Of a DNA stretch of 41,914 bases, positions 18,111 to 26,314 are shown one piece after another. Each line of letters begins with the position of its first letter. Positions within the stretch are counted from its first letter, which is position 1. The position numbers and the translations under genes were made by a program. Source of the stretch: Marinobacterium halophilum (GTDB lineage: Bacteria > Pseudomonadota > Gammaproteobacteria > Pseudomonadales > Balneatricaceae); NCBI RefSeq assembly GCF_003014615.1, contig NZ_PYGI01000029.1, positions 1 through 41,914 on the forward strand, in the 5' to 3' direction. The notes beneath the pieces were generated by a model. That model was given only the letters and a program-made list of their open reading frames with translations. It did not search any database and was not told the DNA's origin.

Positions 18111-19057
18111 TAATAGCCGGCCTCGATCTGCAACAACTGTTGTTCCAGAGCTTCGGGTGAAGGCAATACCAGTTTCAGTGTACGGGCCGCGACGGGGTTG
18201 ATGCTGACGTCGTAATAGGCAGGGTAACTTGGTGGTGGCAGCGGCTCGTTGGCATACAGCCGGTTCAGCCATTCGCCGGTCTGCAGGCCGATCTGGGTAG
18301 CCGACGAGTGTACTGAAGCGGTCGCCCCGGCATTGGTATAACTGGCGGAGAACCCGACGACCGGCACTTGGTGGCGCAGGGACAGGTAGAGTAGCCATTT
18401 GGAAATGGCCCGGTTGAATACCGAGCTGTCCGGAATTACCAGGAAAATATCACTATTGGCGATGACGGGGGTCAGTAGCTCTACGGGGTTATCCAGTGCC
18501 GATAGGTAGGCCAGCTGCAGGTCAAACCCTTGGCCAAGACTGCCGGCTTCCAGCTCGGTGTGCAGTGAACGGCTATTGTTGCCCAATGCTGAGCCCAGTG
18601 TTTTCGCTTCCGGCTTGATCAGCCGTGCCAGCTGGATCTGCCGGCGCAGTGGCTGGTCGATAAAGATGGCACTGATATTGGCATGGCGCTGTTCGGGCAG
18701 CAGTTGTTCCTGCATGCGCTGAAATGCGGTGGAGGGCAAAAAGCTGCAGAGCAGCCGTGTATCCGGGTGGTAACGGCTGAGCATCTGTTCACAGGCACGG
18801 CTGCCGACAGCAAGTATAATGGGGGTCCGGCTGTCGGCGACGGTCAGCGTGTCGAGGGTAGCGACACGCGGCGGCTTTTGGGCTGTTGTCTGGATCGCGT
18901 CCTGAACCTGATTATAACTGGGACTGAAATCGCTCAGTACCAAAAGCGCGTTGTCGGCTCGGACGGCGATGGGTAATAGGCAAAGCAATATGCCTGCCAC
19001 CAGTCGAGTGGACAAGTATCGGGTGACTCTGTTTATCGATTGCATCCCTGAAATCAT
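18110..19057 (-). CDS. Periplasmic substrate-binding protein, ABC_sub_bind (PF04392)-like
   Basis: A 315-residue secreted protein with an N-terminal signal peptide (hydrophobic stretch about residues 18-32, likely cut near VRA-D). The body alternates beta strands and helices as in LacI-type binding proteins (IILAVGSRACEQML, NISAIFIDQPLRRQIQLARLIKPEAKTLG cut into two lobes, and VPVVGFSASYTNAGA), which resembles the PF04392 family. No ABC permease or ATPase is beside it, so transport is unlikely to be its only job. It lies 12 bases after a TonB receptor gene and overlaps a histidine kinase gene by one base, suggesting that it presents a ligand to the kinase. The first ATG has a CGGAG site; an ATG four codons later is also possible. 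Confidence 0.75.
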   Translation of the reverse strand: MISGMQSINRVTRYLSTRLVAGILLCLLPIAVRADNALLVLSDFSPSYNQVQDAIQTTAQKPPRVATLDTLTVADSRTPIILAVGSRACEQMLSRYHPDTRLLCSFLPSTAFQRMQEQLLPEQRHANISAIFIDQPLRRQIQLARLIKPEAKTLGSALGNNSRSLHTELEAGSLGQGFDLQLAYLSALDNPVELLTPVIANSDIFLVIPDSSVFNRAISKWLLYLSLRHQVPVVGFSASYTNAGATASVHSSATQIGLQTGEWLNRLYANEPLPPPSYPAYYDVSINPVAARTLKLVLPSPEALEQQLLQIEAGY

Positions 19058-19069
19058 CCAAACTCCGTG

Positions 19070-21145
19070 TTAATGATACCTGAGCATCAGCTGCAGCCAG
19101 ATCCGTCGGTCAAACAGGTTGTGCTCATAAAATTCCTGGTACGTTGGGCCAAACGCATTTTGTACTGTCACGGCCGCTTCCAGTTCGCTGCCGGTTCCCA
19201 GTGCCCAGCGCTGCGCGGCACGCAGGTCGGTACGCTGGTAACTGTCGCGATCATCGCCCTCAAACCAGTCGACGCTGTCCATATAGTAGTGCATCAGGCT
19301 GAGGTTCAGATCAGGCGTTGGCTTCCAATTGAGCATGAGTGAGGCGGTGTGCTCAGGGGTCGTCGAGTCTTCAAACATGACAGCCGCGCCTTGCAGATCC
19401 TTATTATGAACCCAAGGGTCAGTGCGGGTATTGGTATAGGTATAGTTCAGCAGTGCGAAAGCGTTATCACCGATACGACGTTTCAGCTGTAACTCGGCTC
19501 CCCGATTCTCCCAGCCGAAGCCATTGCGGTTGATGCTGACCCGGGAGGGGCTATTGGGTTCATCGGCTTCTACATAATAGTTGCTTATCATGGACGTCAG
19601 ACGTTCCTGGAACACTCTCAGATCAACATATCCCTGATTGTGTTTGAAGGACTGATAGTAACCCAGTTCATGGGTCTTGATGCGCTCCGTGCCAAGGCTG
19701 GGGTTCGCGGCTTTATCGTAGTCGTACACGAACACTTCACCATCTGGCGACAGTGCAGCGGGCGCATAAATATTGTTGTTCGCAAAACGTTCAAGCAGGG
19801 ATGGCAGGCGCTCGCTGATGGAGTATCCGAGGCGCACACTGCTCTGAGTGTTCAGGGTGTGAATAAGGGCGTGTCGATAGGACAGAGTATCCGTCTGTTC
19901 AGAGCTGTTCTCAAACATGAAACCACTGTTCAAACTCCATGACGGCGCGAACGCCCAATTCAGGTTACTGAACAGACGCCAGCGTTCCTCGGTAACTTTG
20001 CCGCTCTGCAAGAGCATATCGCTTTCCGCAGACTCATAGCGATATCCCAAGCCGCCAACCACATTGAATGAGCCCAGCCGGTCAGTCAGTTGCAGTTCGG
20101 TATCGTAGGTGTGAGTTATCCCGTGTTCAGCGTCGTCTCTGGGTCTGTTCAGGGCCATGAATTCATTGACGAGTGATGGGGGAAGCGGTGACCCCAGGGC
20201 CTCTTCGAGAAACGCATCTACGGTGGCAAAGTCGGTGAGCGACGTCCCCAGATTCAGATAATTATGATAGGCCGTCAGTTGCAGGGTGCCGCTATCCGAG
20301 TACAGGTTCTGGTAGCGCAGATATTGATAATTGGACTGGTGATCGCGGCGTGAAAAGGTTTCGTCAATTTGGTCTGACTGCCCCACGTAGGTATAGCCCC
20401 GATCAACCCCGGCCTGCAGCCATAGTGTGTCGGTCAGGGTTGGCGTGTAACTGCCACTGAGGCGCAGATAGTTGCGACTCAGACGGTCACCGTACAGATC
20501 GGTGCCGTCGTTCTGTTCATGTCCACCGGAAAGGCGATAACTCCACAAGCCCAGGTTATCGGCATGACCAAAATGCAGGTCACGGGTATCCAGGCTGCCA
20601 CCGCTGGCGCTGACATAACCACCCTGTGCGGCGGCCGGCTCTCGCGTGATGATGTTGATCGACCCCATGAAAGCATTTGAACCTTGGGTCGGAACGTTGG
20701 AGCCGCGTACGACTTCGATCTGTTCAATCTCATCCAGATTCAGCCCCAGCGAGGTCCAATCGACCGTTGCCAGCAGGGGTAGATAAACTGAACGGCCGTC
20801 GATCATGACTTCCAGCCGGCGTGGGAAATTGTCACTGGCCCCGTGGTAGGTAGTGGCAAATTTGTTGGCACTGACATGCATGGTTTGAAAACCGGGAACC
20901 AGACGCATCAGGTCCGGGATATTACGAGCGCCGGAGGCGCGGATCATCTCGCGGTTAATGATACTGATAGAGGCAGGTGCTTCGGTCAGGCGCTGCGACA
21001 GCCGTGTTGCCGAAGTGATTTCGGGAATATCGGTCAGAAAATCCTGCTCGCTCAGGTAAGCACTTTCATCACCATAGGCCAATGAACCGCCCAGGTTCAG
21101 TGCGTAGAATGGAGCTAACCATAACAGGTCTCGGTAATGAGGCAT
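19070..21145 (-). CDS. TonB-dependent outer-membrane receptor
   Basis: A 691-residue outer-membrane receptor. After a signal peptide (about residues 1-24) comes the plug domain (about 40-165) with APASISIINREMI, NIPDLMRLVPGF, LEVMIDGRSVY, IEQIEVVRGSN and GSINIITREP, the standard plug signatures, then a beta-barrel ending in WLQLMLRYH. The ligand cannot be told. The plug resembles those of vitamin B12, catechol and other non-haem receptors in general form. The start at 21145 has CGGAG 7 bases upstream; the frame open to 21262 is not supported. It is the first long gene of a leftward operon with a binding protein and a hybrid kinase, preceded by a 30-residue membrane peptide gene. Confidence 0.9.
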   Translation of the reverse strand: MPHYRDLLWLAPFYALNLGGSLAYGDESAYLSEQDFLTDIPEITSATRLSQRLTEAPASISIINREMIRASGARNIPDLMRLVPGFQTMHVSANKFATTYHGASDNFPRRLEVMIDGRSVYLPLLATVDWTSLGLNLDEIEQIEVVRGSNVPTQGSNAFMGSINIITREPAAAQGGYVSASGGSLDTRDLHFGHADNLGLWSYRLSGGHEQNDGTDLYGDRLSRNYLRLSGSYTPTLTDTLWLQAGVDRGYTYVGQSDQIDETFSRRDHQSNYQYLRYQNLYSDSGTLQLTAYHNYLNLGTSLTDFATVDAFLEEALGSPLPPSLVNEFMALNRPRDDAEHGITHTYDTELQLTDRLGSFNVVGGLGYRYESAESDMLLQSGKVTEERWRLFSNLNWAFAPSWSLNSGFMFENSSEQTDTLSYRHALIHTLNTQSSVRLGYSISERLPSLLERFANNNIYAPAALSPDGEVFVYDYDKAANPSLGTERIKTHELGYYQSFKHNQGYVDLRVFQERLTSMISNYYVEADEPNSPSRVSINRNGFGWENRGAELQLKRRIGDNAFALLNYTYTNTRTDPWVHNKDLQGAAVMFEDSTTPEHTASLMLNWKPTPDLNLSLMHYYMDSVDWFEGDDRDSYQRTDLRAAQRWALGTGSELEAAVTVQNAFGPTYQEFYEHNLFDRRIWLQLMLRYH

Positions 21146-21165
21146 CGTGTCTCCGGACAGTGTCC

Positions 21166-21258
21166 TTATTTTATTTTTAACCCTATATACACTACGACCA
21201 GCGCCAAAATGACTGCTTCGATAATGAAGCCGTTGTGTTCCAGTATCCAATCCAGCAT
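21166..21258 (-). CDS. Putative 30-residue single-helix membrane peptide
   Basis: An ATG at 21258 opens a 30-codon frame ending in TAA at 21166, just 20 bases before the TonB receptor start on the same strand. The peptide begins MLDWILEHNG, has an uninterrupted hydrophobic core (IIEAVILALVVVYIG) and ends in basic residues (LKIK), the expected design of a small inner-membrane protein. A weak AGG element lies about 15 bases upstream of the ATG. I do not recognise the peptide. Support comes from its composition, position and orientation; it could still be a chance frame in the 5' untranslated region of the receptor operon. Confidence 0.45.
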   Translation of the reverse strand: MLDWILEHNGFIIEAVILALVVVYIGLKIK

Positions 21259-21275
21259 GCACGTATTCTACCTGT

Positions 21276-21318
21276 CAGCGGGGCTTAAACCAGAGCATTT
21301 GTTGAGCAGCCCCGGCTG
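21276..21318. promoter_or_regulatory. Long inverted repeat between divergent operons
   Basis: CAGCGGGGCT (21276-21285) pairs with AGCCCCGGCTG (21308-21318) with one bulged G, around a 22-base loop. It lies between the start of the small membrane peptide/TonB operon (minus) and mtnE (plus), and could be an operator or an RNA hairpin in either 5' leader. There is no T run. Confidence 0.4.
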
Positions 21319-21359
21319 TCTCCGGTACTATTTGATCTTCATCAGTCGTCGAGTCTGCC

Positions 21360-22508
21360 ATGCAATACCCTGAAACCAAGTTGCCTCACGTTGGCACCAC
21401 GATCTTCACGCAGATGTCCGCACTGGCGCAAGCCCATCAGGCGATTAACCTGTCGCAGGGCTTTCCCGATTTTGATGGCCCTGAGGCGCTGTTGGCTCGG
21501 GTCGATCATTATATCCGCCAGGGGGCCAACCAGTATGCACCGATGACCGGTATGCCGACATTGTGCGCGGCCATCGCCGCCAAGGTGGAACGCTGTTACG
21601 GGCGTTCGCTGGATGCGGCGGCCGAGGTGACGGTCACCTCCGGTGCCACCGAAGCATTGTTTGCGGCGATTTCAGCGGTGGTACGGCCGGGTGACGAAGT
21701 CATCGTCTTTGATCCGGCCTACGACAGCTATGACCCGGCGATCAGCCTTAATGGCGGCTGTGCCGTGCACCTGCAGCTGCAGCCTCCCGGTTTTGCGATC
21801 AACTGGGATACGGTGGCGCAGGCGATCACGCCGAAAACACGAATGATCATCCTCAATACACCGCATAACCCGACCGGTCAGACGCTGAGCGCAGCAGACA
21901 TGCAGGCATTACAGGCGCTGGTCGCCGGCACTGATATTCTGCTGCTGGCCGACGAGGTGTATGAACATATCGTCTTTGATGGTGCCGAACACCAGAGCAT
22001 CAACCGCTACCCGGCACTGGCAGAGCGCAGCTTCGTGGTGTCGTCGTTCGGCAAGACCTACCACACCACCGGCTGGAAGATCGGTTATTGCGTGGCACCG
22101 GCACCCTTGAGTGCCGAGCTGCGCAAGGTGCATCAGTATCTGACCTTCAGTACGAGTACGCCGCTGCAGCTGGCGCTGGCCGATTATCTGACCACCGATC
22201 CTGCACATGACCAGGCGCTGCCAGCGTTCTATCAGGCCAAGCGCGACCGCTTTAATGCGCGTATGGCTCAGAGCCGGTTCAGCTTCACCCCGGCGGCAGG
22301 TACCTATTTTCAGGTGATGGATTACAGTGCGATCAGTGATCTTCCGGACACCGAGTTCGTCCTCTGGTTGATTGAGCACGCCGGTGTGGCTGCGATCCCG
22401 TTGTCGGTGTTCTGCCAGCAGCCCCCGGAAATGAAACTGATACGCTTTTGTTTTGCCAAACATGAAACCACCCTTGATCAAGCCGCGGAACAACTATGCA
22501 AAATCTGA
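21360..22508 (+). CDS. mtnE: Methionine aminotransferase (PLP-dependent, methionine salvage)
   Basis: Fold-type I aminotransferase of 382 residues that would convert 2-keto-4-methylthiobutyrate to methionine, the last step of the salvage pathway. Seen: INLSQGFPDF near the N-terminus, NTPHNPTG (166-173), DEVY (198-201) and the PLP lysine K232 in SSFGKTYHTTGWKIG. It resembles the YbdL/MtnE group, which prefers glutamine as amino donor. The neighbours support the role: an omega-amidase gene overlaps its end by 13 bases, followed by mtnB, mtnC and mtnD. The start is the first ATG with only a weak GTCGAG site upstream. Confidence 0.9.
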   Translation: MQYPETKLPHVGTTIFTQMSALAQAHQAINLSQGFPDFDGPEALLARVDHYIRQGANQYAPMTGMPTLCAAIAAKVERCYGRSLDAAAEVTVTSGATEALFAAISAVVRPGDEVIVFDPAYDSYDPAISLNGGCAVHLQLQPPGFAINWDTVAQAITPKTRMIILNTPHNPTGQTLSAADMQALQALVAGTDILLLADEVYEHIVFDGAEHQSINRYPALAERSFVVSSFGKTYHTTGWKIGYCVAPAPLSAELRKVHQYLTFSTSTPLQLALADYLTTDPAHDQALPAFYQAKRDRFNARMAQSRFSFTPAAGTYFQVMDYSAISDLPDTEFVLWLIEHAGVAAIPLSVFCQQPPEMKLIRFCFAKHETTLDQAAEQLCKI

Positions 22509-23290
22509 GAATCAGTCTGGTCCAGACGCATCTGGACTGGCAGCAGCCGGACGCCAACCGTGAACGGTTGACCGCGTTACTGGCACCATTGGAAGGTCAG
22601 ACCGATCTGATAGTGTTGCCCGAGATGTTTACTACCGGTTTCACCATGTCCCCCAATGAAGTGGCCGAACCCATGCAGGGGCCGACGCTGGCGTGGATGC
22701 AGGCACAAGCCCGTCTTCTGGGCGCGGCTATCTGCGGCAGTGTAGTGATCGAGGATGCAGGGTATCGTAACCGCCTGCTGTTCGTGACTCCGGAAGGCGA
22801 GGTGGAGTATTACGACAAGCATCACCTGTTCCGCATGGCCAACGAACATGAATATTATGCCGCCGGTACCCGCCGCAGCATTATTGAATACAAGGGTTGG
22901 CGCATCCTGCCGCAGGTTTGCTACGACCTGCGCTTTCCGGTCTGGTGCCGCAACCGCGATGACTATGATGTCTTGCTCTGTGTCGCCAACTGGCCTTCGC
23001 CACGGCGCATGCCCTGGCGTACCCTGTTGCTGGCGCGGGCGATCGAGAATCAGTGCTACGTGGTCGGGGTCAATCGTGTCGGTGAAGATGGCAAGGGCCT
23101 GGAATACAGTGGCGACAGTTTGCTGGTCGACTTCAAGGGACAGGCGTTGCTGGATGGCCCCGCACGTGAGCCGTTCATCAAAACCGGCCTGCTCAATGGT
23201 GAAGACCTGAAACAGTTTCGCCACAACTTCCCGGTCTGGCAGGACGCGGATGCGTTTACCCTGTCGGACATGGACGAGACACAGCCATGA
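22496..23290 (+). CDS. Omega-amidase of the nitrilase superfamily (YafV/MtnU-like)
   Basis: Carbon-nitrogen hydrolase of 264 residues with the full catalytic triad E43 (LPEMFTTGF), K108 (YYDKHHLF) and C142 (QVCYDLRFPVW). In this family the YafV branch hydrolyses alpha-ketoglutaramate, the product formed from glutamine by methionine aminotransferase, pulling the transamination forward. The 13-base overlap with mtnE and the four-base overlap with mtnB argue for that role here. Substrate is inferred from family and context. Confidence 0.87.
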   Translation: MQNLRISLVQTHLDWQQPDANRERLTALLAPLEGQTDLIVLPEMFTTGFTMSPNEVAEPMQGPTLAWMQAQARLLGAAICGSVVIEDAGYRNRLLFVTPEGEVEYYDKHHLFRMANEHEYYAAGTRRSIIEYKGWRILPQVCYDLRFPVWCRNRDDYDVLLCVANWPSPRRMPWRTLLLARAIENQCYVVGVNRVGEDGKGLEYSGDSLLVDFKGQALLDGPAREPFIKTGLLNGEDLKQFRHNFPVWQDADAFTLSDMDETQP

Positions 23291-23901
23291 TCGATACCGC
23301 TGCCCAACAGATCATTGATGCTGGCCGCTGGATTGATGCTCAGGGCTGGTGTCCGGCCACCGGTGGCAACTTCTCGGTGCGCCTGGGAGCGGAGAATGCG
23401 CTGATCACGGCGTCCGGCTGCCATAAGGGTTACCTGAGTGCGGAACAGCTGCTCCAGGTGGATCTGGCCGGGCAGCCACAGGCCAGTCTGCTCAAACCAT
23501 CTGCCGAAACCCTGCTGCACACCTGTCTGTACCAACTGAGTGATCAGGTGGGAGCCGTGTTGCACACGCACTCGGTGGCCTCGACCGTATTGTCGCGGCT
23601 GGAAACGCATGAATGGCTCGATATCAGTGGCTACGAGATGCAAAAGTCACTCAGTGGCAATCACACCCATGACGCCAGCATCCGTATCGCCATTCTCGAC
23701 AATGCTCAGGACATGCAGGCACTGGCCGATGAGCTGAGCCAGCGCTGGCAACATGAGCCATTGGCCTGGGGTTTTCTGGTGCGCGGTCACGGCCTCTATA
23801 CCTGGGGCCACGACATGAGCGAGGCGCGCCGTCATCTGGAAGGGCTGGAGTTCCTCTTCGCCTGCGAACTGGAGATGCGACGATTGGGAGCCAATGTATG
23901 A
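23287..23901 (+). CDS. mtnB: Methylthioribulose-1-phosphate dehydratase
   Basis: Class II aldolase-fold zinc enzyme of 204 residues that dehydrates methylthioribulose-1-phosphate to 2,3-diketo-5-methylthiopentyl-1-phosphate. Zinc ligands appear as H93 and H95 (VLHTHSVAS) and H168 (RGHGLYTWG). ATGGNFSVR near residue 24 and the ASGCHKGYL segment are typical of MtnB. ATGA overlap with the amidase gene before it and a four-base overlap with mtnC after it point to a tightly coupled operon. Confidence 0.94.
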   Translation: MIDTAAQQIIDAGRWIDAQGWCPATGGNFSVRLGAENALITASGCHKGYLSAEQLLQVDLAGQPQASLLKPSAETLLHTCLYQLSDQVGAVLHTHSVASTVLSRLETHEWLDISGYEMQKSLSGNHTHDASIRIAILDNAQDMQALADELSQRWQHEPLAWGFLVRGHGLYTWGHDMSEARRHLEGLEFLFACELEMRRLGANV

Positions 23902-24581
23902 GTGTGTTCACAGGCATCAATGCAATTCTCACCGATATCGAAGGTACCACGACCGATATCGATTTTGTCCACAAGACGCTGTTTCCCTACGCCCGCGAGC
24001 GAATGGTGGATTTTGTCCACCACCACCCGAACGAACCGGCCGTGGCCGAAGCGGCACAGGCACTGGGCGTGGCAGCAGATGACCTGGATGCCATCGCCAA
24101 CGGTTTGATCGGCTGGATTGATCAGGACAAAAAGGAAACCTCACTCAAGGCGCTGCAGGGGCTGATCTGGGTGCAGGGCTACACGCAGGGCGATTTTACC
24201 GGCCATCTCTACCCGGATGCTCATGCAGGCCTCCAGCGCTGGCATGCGGCGGGCAAGCAGCTGCACATTTTTTCCTCCGGCTCGGTAAAGGCGCAGAAAC
24301 TGCTGTACGGCTACAGCGATTTTGGTGACCTGAACCCCTTGTTCAGCGGCTATTTTGACACCACTACCGGTGCCAAACGTGAACCGGTTGCCTACACGCG
24401 GATCACGGCTGCGATCGGCCTGCCAGCGGCTGAAATCCTGTTCCTGTCCGATGTGGTTGAAGAGCTGGACGCAGCCGCAGAGGCGGGCATGCAGACCTGC
24501 CTGCTGGTGCGGGGCGAACGGCCAGCAGGGGCCGAGCGTCATACGGCTGTGGATAACTTTGACCTGATTGAACTTGATTGA
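23898..24581 (+). CDS. mtnC: Enolase-phosphatase E1 (acireductone synthase)
   Basis: HAD-family enzyme of 227 residues that both enolises and dephosphorylates diketo-methylthiopentyl phosphate to acireductone. Seen: motif I DIEGTTT with D13 and E15, the MtnC form; motif II in FSSGS; motif III in GAKREPVAY; motif IV in FLSDVVEELDAA. Lengths and order fit the bacterial single-chain MtnC. The ATG overlaps the mtnB stop. Confidence 0.95.
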   Translation: MSVFTGINAILTDIEGTTTDIDFVHKTLFPYARERMVDFVHHHPNEPAVAEAAQALGVAADDLDAIANGLIGWIDQDKKETSLKALQGLIWVQGYTQGDFTGHLYPDAHAGLQRWHAAGKQLHIFSSGSVKAQKLLYGYSDFGDLNPLFSGYFDTTTGAKREPVAYTRITAAIGLPAAEILFLSDVVEELDAAAEAGMQTCLLVRGERPAGAERHTAVDNFDLIELD

Positions 24582-24593
24582 GGACGGGACACA

Positions 24594-25142
24594 ATGAGCG
24601 CGATCCAGATTCTGGCTGAGCAAGATGCCCAACTGATTGGCAGCAGCACCGATTTTAATGACATCCAGCAGATCCTGAACGGCATCGGCGTACGCTTTGA
24701 GCGTTGGGAAGCGGACCGCGAAATCACGCCCGGGATGGCAAATGAGACGATTCTTGAAGCCTATGGCCAGGAGATCGAACGGCTGAAAAACGAGGAAGGT
24801 TACGTCACTGTTGATGTGATCAGCCTGCAGCCGGACCATCCCGACCGTGTCGCTCTGCGTGAGAAGTTCCTCAGTGAACACACGCACGCGGAAGATGAAG
24901 TTCGTTTCTTTGTCGACGGCGAAGGCATGTTCTACCTGCATGTGGAGGGCAAGGTCTATCAGGTGCATTGCTGCAAGAACGACCTGATCTCGGTACCTGC
25001 CAACACCACACACTGGTTCGATATGGGCCCGGCACCGCGCTTCACCGCGATTCGTCTGTTCAACAACCCGGAAGGTTGGGTCGCGAATTACACGGGCAGC
25101 GACATAGCCGACCGCCACCCGCGCTTTGAACCGGCGGTTTAA
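24594..25142 (+). CDS. mtnD: Acireductone dioxygenase
   Basis: Cupin-fold metal dioxygenase of 182 residues that splits acireductone to 2-keto-4-methylthiobutyrate and formate (Fe form) or to CO and methylthiopropionate (Ni form). Metal ligands visible: H96, H98 and E102 (HTHAEDE) and H140 ([11 protein letters not shown]). AGGACGGGAC precedes the start. Its TAA stop is interlocked with the TAA stop of convergent mtnA, so the two genes overlap by four bases. Confidence 0.95.
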   Translation: MSAIQILAEQDAQLIGSSTDFNDIQQILNGIGVRFERWEADREITPGMANETILEAYGQEIERLKNEEGYVTVDVISLQPDHPDRVALREKFLSEHTHAEDEVRFFVDGEGMFYLHVEGKVYQVHCCKNDLISVPANTTHWFDMGPAPRFTAIRLFNNPEGWVANYTGSDIADRHPRFEPAV

Positions 25143-25149
25143 CCGCCGG
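25131..25149. terminator. Palindrome holding both stop codons of mtnD and mtnA
   Basis: CCGGCGGTT and AACCGCCGG form a perfect nine-base-pair inverted repeat around a single T. The stop codons of both convergent genes lie in its centre. It could act as a bidirectional terminator, although there is no T run and it sits within both reading frames. Confidence 0.4.
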
Positions 25150-26164
25150 CTCTGACCTGCTCAATGGCCGTGACGATTCCGTCGCGGTCATACACGCCTG
25201 TATCCAGCACCCAGCCTGTCACCAGTTCGGCGGGCGTCACGTCGAACGCCGGGTTGAATACATCCGATTCCATCGGACTCCAGCGTACTTCACCAAAGCT
25301 GCCGCTGACGCCTTTGATCTCTTCGGCACTGCGCTGTTCGATGGGGATCGCCTGGCCGTTAGGGCAGTGTGGGTCCACGGTGGTCCAGGGTGCCACGACG
25401 TAAAAAGGTATCGCGTGGAAGTGGGCGTTCACCGCCAGGTTGTAGGTGCCGACCTTGTTGGCGAAGTCACCGTTCGCCGCAATACGGTCGGAACCGACCA
25501 GAATGGCATCGACCAGGCCGTCACGCATCAAGATGGCGGCCATGCTGTCGCACTGGATCTGGTGCGGGATACCGAGACGGTTCATCTCCCAGGCCGTCAG
25601 ACGGCCACCCTGCAGCAGCGGGCGAGTTTCATCGACCCAGACATGTCTCAGCTTGCCGCGACGGGAGGCTTCGGCAATCACGCCGATGGCAGTACCTGAG
25701 CCAGCAGTGGCCAGGCTGCCGGTATTGCAGTGAGTCAGCACCCGCGCGCCCTCGGGCAACAGCTCGGCACCGAACGCGGACATGCGCTGACACAGGGCCA
25801 CATCTTCCTCGAACAGTGCTTCTGCACAGGCGACCAGCGCGGCAGGGCCCTGATCAATGACCGCCAGCATGCGGTCGAGGCAGTTCATCAGGTTGACCGC
25901 TGTAGGGCGGGCATCACGCAGAGTTGCGGCGGCATCACGCAACTGTGTTTCGCGCCAGCCCTGTTCGGCCAGATGTGCCAGCAGCAGGGCTGCGCCGATG
26001 CCGATCAGCGGCGCGCCACGGATCTGCAGCTTGCGGATCATCGCTACCATCGCCTCCACGGAATCGCAGTGCAGCCAGAGTTCACGGTCCGGAAGCTGGT
26101 GCTGGTCCAGCAGTTCAAGGCGGTTGTGGCGGTAGCGCAATGCGGTGGAAATCAGCTCTTTCAT
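25139..26164 (-). CDS. mtnA: Methylthioribose-1-phosphate isomerase
   Basis: Isomerase of 341 residues converting methylthioribose-1-phosphate to methylthioribulose-1-phosphate. It belongs to the eIF2B-like family. Catalytic Cys146 ([10 protein letters not shown]) and Asp226 ([11 protein letters not shown]) are present, as are the [12 protein letters not shown] and RPTAVNL family signatures. It is convergent with mtnB-C-D and divergent from mtnK, so salvage genes occupy three transcription units here. A good minus-strand promoter candidate lies about 55 bases upstream. Confidence 0.95.
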   Translation of the reverse strand: MKELISTALRYRHNRLELLDQHQLPDRELWLHCDSVEAMVAMIRKLQIRGAPLIGIGAALLLAHLAEQGWRETQLRDAAATLRDARPTAVNLMNCLDRMLAVIDQGPAALVACAEALFEEDVALCQRMSAFGAELLPEGARVLTHCNTGSLATAGSGTAIGVIAEASRRGKLRHVWVDETRPLLQGGRLTAWEMNRLGIPHQIQCDSMAAILMRDGLVDAILVGSDRIAANGDFANKVGTYNLAVNAHFHAIPFYVVAPWTTVDPHCPNGQAIPIEQRSAEEIKGVSGSFGEVRWSPMESDVFNPAFDVTPAELVTGWVLDTGVYDRDGIVTAIEQVRAGG

Positions 26165-26217
26165 GGTCGGCCCGGCTCTCGTGAAAAGGGTCTGATGGGA
26201 AAGCGCAGAGCTTAGTG

Positions 26218-26246
26218 GTTATAGGTCGATGTGAAAAGCGTCTTAA
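26218..26246 (-). promoter_or_regulatory. Probable sigma-70 promoter of mtnA
   Basis: On the minus strand, TTAAGA (four of six matches to -35) and TATAAC (five of six to -10) are 17 bases apart, giving a leader of roughly 45 bases before mtnA. I looked for a SAM-type riboswitch or a MetJ box in this 150-base divergent region and did not see either. Confidence 0.45.
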
Positions 26247-26314
26247 CAGGGGCGCTTACAGATGGCCGGTTTTTTGTCAGAATGAAGCTATCCTCATTCA
26301 AGAACAGAACAACA

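Noticed and set aside
18110-18398. Longer N-terminus for the hybrid kinase (853 residues)
   Set aside because: The extra 96 codons lie inside the binding-protein gene and lack family resemblance; the coupled ATG at 18110 is directly followed by a normal membrane helix.
26165-26314. SAM riboswitch or MetJ operator controlling the salvage genes
   Set aside because: No SAM riboswitch core and no AGACGTCT-like tandem box were seen here or before mtnE.
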